NCBI GenBank assembly: GCA_000433115.1 | Contig: FR892235.1 | Span: forward strand, 2,042 to 10,454 | DNA from: Ruminococcus sp. CAG:382 | GTDB taxonomy: Bacteria > Bacillota > Clostridia > Oscillospirales > CAG-382 | DNA: 8,413 bases | Direction of reading: 5' to 3' | Part shown: positions 5,537 through 8,413 of the stretch, one piece after another | Numbering within the stretch: position 1 is the stretch's first letter | How the letters are laid out: every line of letters begins with the position of its first letter | The notes under the pieces: model-generated | Database searches by the model: none | What the model was told of the DNA's origin: nothing | The model's input: only the letters and a program-made list of their open reading frames with translations | Position numbers and translations under genes: made by a program

Positions 5537-6600
5537 TACTTGAAGACGGGAGCGAATATTATGGCTACGGCTTCGGTGCCGATTGCGAAAGGGTACTTGA
5601 GGTGGTCTTCAACACCTCAATGGTAGGATATCAGGAGATAGTCTCCGACCCGTCGTATACTTATCAGGGGGTTGTGATGACGTACCCGCTAATAGGCAAC
5701 TACGGCGTGAACGATTTTGACGACGAAACATGGCATCCCTCGATAGGCGGACTCATTGTCGGTGAATACAATGACGAGCCGTCGAACTTCCGTTGCTCCG
5801 GAACGCTTTCGTCCAAGCTGAGCATGTACGGCATTCCGGCGCTTTCCGGAGTTGATACACGTGAGCTTGCCCGCAGCATACGAAGCAGGGGCAGTCGGCT
5901 CGGAATAATCACGACTCCCGACGTGAGCGCCGCCGAGGGATTAAGACGAATTGAGGAGACAGGAATAGGTAACGATGCTGTCAGTACTGTTTCAACACAG
6001 AGAATATGGCGTTCACCCGCCGAAAATGCGCGCTTCCGTGTTGCCGCGATAGACTGCGGAATGAAGCTCAATATCGTCCGTTCCTTGAATGCACGGGGCA
6101 TCGACGTTACGGTGTTCCCGTATGATACCACTGCCGAAACCGTGATGAAATACTCTCCCGACGGACTGTTTCTTTCAAACGGACCCGGCGACCCGCAGGA
6201 TGTGACTCCCGTTATCGGTCTGGTGAGGGAGCTGAAAGGAAAATTGCCGATATTCGGGATCTGTCTCGGACACCAGATGCTTGCACTTGCATACGGCGCA
6301 AAAACCTACAAACTCAAATTCGGCCATCGCGGCGGAAACCACCCCGTGAAAAACCTGCTGACGGGCAAGGTTGAAATAACCTCGCAAAACCACAGCTATG
6401 CCGTTGACGCCCGCTCACTTGAAGGCACCGGACTTGAGGTAACTCACGTGAATCTGCTTGACGGCACGGTGGAGGGAATGCGCTCCGTCTCCGACAATGC
6501 GTTCTCGGTGCAGTATCATCCCGAAAGCGCACCCGGACCGGAGGACAGCGGATATCTGTTCGATGAATTCGTGAATATGCTTAAAAGAGCCGGGAGGTAA
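5509..6600 (+). CDS. carA: Carbamoyl phosphate synthase small (glutaminase) subunit
   Basis: A 363-residue class I glutamine amidotransferase that hydrolyses glutamine and channels ammonia to CarB for carbamoyl phosphate synthesis. The N-terminal CarA domain (about 5-150) shows FNTSMVGYQEIVSDPSY (34-50), YPLIGNYGVN (59-68) and GVDTRELARSIR (114-125). The amidotransferase domain (about 176-360) holds LSNGPGDP (222-229), the nucleophile elbow FGICLGHQ with Cys252, TSQNHSYAV (291-299), and the catalytic His337 and Glu339 in QYHPES. Length is normal for the family (about 350-380). All catalytic residues are present, so it should be active. It is translated from its own GGAGG inside pyrC, and carB follows 5 bases after its stop. 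The symbol pyrAA would apply if the enzyme is pyrimidine-specific, which the pyrC linkage suggests but does not prove. Confidence 0.96.
   Translation: MARKYDRKLILEDGSEYYGYGFGADCERVLEVVFNTSMVGYQEIVSDPSYTYQGVVMTYPLIGNYGVNDFDDETWHPSIGGLIVGEYNDEPSNFRCSGTLSSKLSMYGIPALSGVDTRELARSIRSRGSRLGIITTPDVSAAEGLRRIEETGIGNDAVSTVSTQRIWRSPAENARFRVAAIDCGMKLNIVRSLNARGIDVTVFPYDTTAETVMKYSPDGLFLSNGPGDPQDVTPVIGLVRELKGKLPIFGICLGHQMLALAYGAKTYKLKFGHRGGNHPVKNLLTGKVEITSQNHSYAVDARSLEGTGLEVTHVNLLDGTVEGMRSVSDNAFSVQYHPESAPGPEDSGYLFDEFVNMLKRAGR
6592..6597 (+). promoter_or_regulatory. Ribosome binding site of carB
   Basis: GGGAGG at the end of carA stands eight bases before ATG 6606, the first methionine of the conserved CarB N-terminus. 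It overlaps the last carA codons, just before its TAA, so the two genes are probably co-translated in balanced amounts. Confidence 0.85.
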
Positions 6601-6605
6601 CAATA

Positions 6606-8413
6606 ATGCCAAAGAGAACCGATCTGAAAAAAATAATGGTGATTGGCAGCGGACCCATAGTGATAGGTCAGGCTGCGGAATTTGATTACGCCGGAACGCA
6701 GGCGTGCCTTGCACTTAAGGAAGAGGGTTATGAGGTAGTGCTCTGCAATTCAAACCCCGCGACTATCATGACCGATACGACGATAGCCGATAAGGTCTAC
6801 ATGGAACCGCTTACTCTTGAATACATCGCAAAGATCATCCGCTTCGAACGCCCCGACGCGATAATACCGGGACTCGGCGGACAGACGGGACTCAACCTTG
6901 CGATGCAGCTTGAAAAGAAAGGTATACTCCGCGAATGCCGTGCGGAGCTTCTCGGAACAAAAAGCGAAAGCATTGAGCGCGCCGAGGACAGAGAGCTTTT
7001 CAAAAAGCTTTGCGAAAGTATAGGCGAGCCGGTATGTCCGTCCGAAACGGCACACAGTGTTGAAGAGGGCAGAGCGGCTGCCGCGAAAATAGGCTATCCT
7101 GTCGTACTGCGCCCCGCTTTCACGCTCGGCGGCACGGGCGGCGGATTTGTCGACAACGAAGCGCAGTTTGACGACATGATGGAAAAAGCGCTTGAGCTTT
7201 CCCCTGTCCATGAGGTACTCATTGAAAAAAGCGTGAAGGGCTATAAAGAGATCGAATATGAGGTGATGCGCGACGCAAACGATACTGCGATCGTGGTCTG
7301 TAACATGGAAAATCTTGACCCGGTCGGCGTACACACCGGCGATTCCATCGTTGTGTGTCCCAGCCAGACGCTTGCGAACAGGGAATACCAGATGCTCAGA
7401 AACAGCGCCCTGAAAATCATCCGTGCGTTGAACATCGAAGGCGGCTGCAACGTACAGTTTGCGCTTGACCCGAAATCCTTCAACTATTATGTAATAGAAG
7501 TAAACCCGCGCGTCTCCCGCTCGTCCGCGCTTGCGAGCAAGGCAAGCGGCTTCCCGATCGCACGGGTCTCGGCGAAGATTGCGGTCGGACTTCACCTTGA
7601 TGAAATAAAGCTTCCGAACACTCCGGCAAGCTTTGAACCCGCGCTTGACTATATCGTTACCAAAATGCCGCGCTTTCCGTTCGATAAATTTTCGGGCGCA
7701 AGCAACGAGCTTTCCACGCAGATGAAAGCGACGGGCGAGGTAATGAGCGTCGGCAGGAACTTTGAGGAAAGTCTGCTCAAAGCAGTGCGTTCGCTTGAGA
7801 TCGGCGCGTATCACCTTTTCCTGAAAAAGGCGGAAGCGATGACGACGGAAGAGCTTCGGTCCTATATCAGCCGTGCGACCGACGACAGAATTTTTATGAT
7901 AACCGAGCTGTTAAGGCGCGGTGAAAGCGGAAGCAGCATTTCCGAAATCACCGGAATAGATGCCTTTTTCATCTCAAAGCTGGCGCATATAGCGGAGCTT
8001 GAAAAAGAAGCCGCGTCGGCTCCGTTGGACCTTGACGTGCTTGAGGAATGCAAAAAATACGGCTTTTCCGACAGAGCCATCGCAAAGCTTTGGAACACCG
8101 ACGAAAAATCGGTGAGACGTCTCCGCACCGAAAACGGCATGACACCGCGTTATAAGGCGATAGATTCCTGCGCTTCTGAATTTGATGCGTATATACCGTA
8201 TTACTATTCAACCTATAACGGCAGAGAAAACGAATCATGCCGGGACACTTCGACTCGTAGCATAGTTGTGCTGGGTGCCGGACCGATACGCATCGGCCAG
8301 GGCGTGGAGTTCGATTATTCGACGGTACACGCCGTGCAGACGATAAAAAAATCGGGCTACAAGGCGATAATTATAAATAACAACCCCGAAACCGTTTCGA
8401 CAGACTACACAAC
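6606..8413 (+). CDS. carB: Carbamoyl phosphate synthase large subunit, 3' end beyond the window
   Basis: 602 complete codons of a protein normally about 1,060-1,080 residues long; no stop occurs before the window end. CarB phosphorylates bicarbonate, adds ammonia from CarA, and phosphorylates carbamate. The first half shows MVIGSGPIVIGQAAEFDYAG (11-30), NSNPATIMTD (48-57), PGLGGQTGLN (88-97), the ATP-grasp loop LGGTGGG (174-180), ENLDPVGVHTGDS (235-247) and EVNPRVSRSSALASKASG (298-315), where Glu298, Asn300 and Arg302 fit the metal/ATP ligands. GEVMSVGRNFEESLLKA (377-393) leads to the helical oligomerisation domain (about 400-550). The second synthetase half begins at VVLGAGPIRIGQGVEFDY (554-571) and is cut at NNPETVSTDYT (592-602). 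The allosteric C-terminal domain, which would show UMP control, is not in the window. Confidence 0.97.
   Translation, partial: MPKRTDLKKIMVIGSGPIVIGQAAEFDYAGTQACLALKEEGYEVVLCNSNPATIMTDTTIADKVYMEPLTLEYIAKIIRFERPDAIIPGLGGQTGLNLAMQLEKKGILRECRAELLGTKSESIERAEDRELFKKLCESIGEPVCPSETAHSVEEGRAAAAKIGYPVVLRPAFTLGGTGGGFVDNEAQFDDMMEKALELSPVHEVLIEKSVKGYKEIEYEVMRDANDTAIVVCNMENLDPVGVHTGDSIVVCPSQTLANREYQMLRNSALKIIRALNIEGGCNVQFALDPKSFNYYVIEVNPRVSRSSALASKASGFPIARVSAKIAVGLHLDEIKLPNTPASFEPALDYIVTKMPRFPFDKFSGASNELSTQMKATGEVMSVGRNFEESLLKAVRSLEIGAYHLFLKKAEAMTTEELRSYISRATDDRIFMITELLRRGESGSSISEITGIDAFFISKLAHIAELEKEAASAPLDLDVLEECKKYGFSDRAIAKLWNTDEKSVRRLRTENGMTPRYKAIDSCASEFDAYIPYYYSTYNGRENESCRDTSTRSIVVLGAGPIRIGQGVEFDYSTVHAVQTIKKSGYKAIIINNNPETVSTDYT

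Noticed and set aside
6750..7814. 354-codon open frame on the minus strand opposite carB
   Set aside because: It is antisense to highly conserved CarB sequence, its translation is rich in Arg, Phe and Ala without any recognisable domain, and it has no start signal. It is a shadow of carB codon use.

Overview
The window looks like chromosomal DNA from a Gram-positive anaerobe of the class Clostridia, perhaps an uncultured Oscillospiraceae/Ruminococcaceae-type gut bacterium. This is inferred from GGAGG-type ribosome binding sites, a lipoprotein solute-binding protein of clostridial style, a DUF4434-like protein, and a pyrC-carA-carB order with a class I dihydroorotase of the form seen in these bacteria. 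Species cannot be named from the sequence. No mobile element, CRISPR array, tRNA or rRNA was seen.

Left region (1-2725, plus strand). A cytoplasmic DUF4434-like TIM-barrel protein (33-995) is followed 16 bases later by a lipoprotein solute-binding protein of an ABC sugar importer (1012-2556). This looks like the 3' end of a carbohydrate uptake operon whose permeases, if present, lie upstream of the window. A strong rho-independent terminator (2571-2611) closes it. A second terminator on the opposite strand (2649-2689) serves the convergent gene.

Middle (2726-4321). A membrane-anchored family 2 glycosyltransferase with the motifs of processive polysaccharide synthases is encoded on the minus strand (2726-3982). 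The 339-base divergent gap after it holds two back-to-back promoters, both exact TTGACA-17-TATAAT. One drives the glycosyltransferase and one drives the pyrimidine operon.

Right region (4322-8413, plus strand). pyrC, carA and carB form a tightly packed operon: pyrC and carA overlap by 28 bases, and carA and carB are 5 bases apart. carB is cut by the window end after 602 codons. CarA and CarB make carbamoyl phosphate, the first precursor of pyrimidines and arginine. PyrC closes carbamoyl aspartate to dihydroorotate, so the linkage points to UMP synthesis.

No clearly new system is present. The least explained part is the roughly 115-base leader ahead of pyrC. It has a U5 tract close to the predicted transcription start, a 33-codon ORF that ends 8 bases inside pyrC, a possible long-range stem that would hide that ORF's start codon, and a U7 run against the pyrC start codon. 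Together these suggest leader-mediated, possibly UTP-sensitive control without a recognisable PyrR site, but this is inference only.
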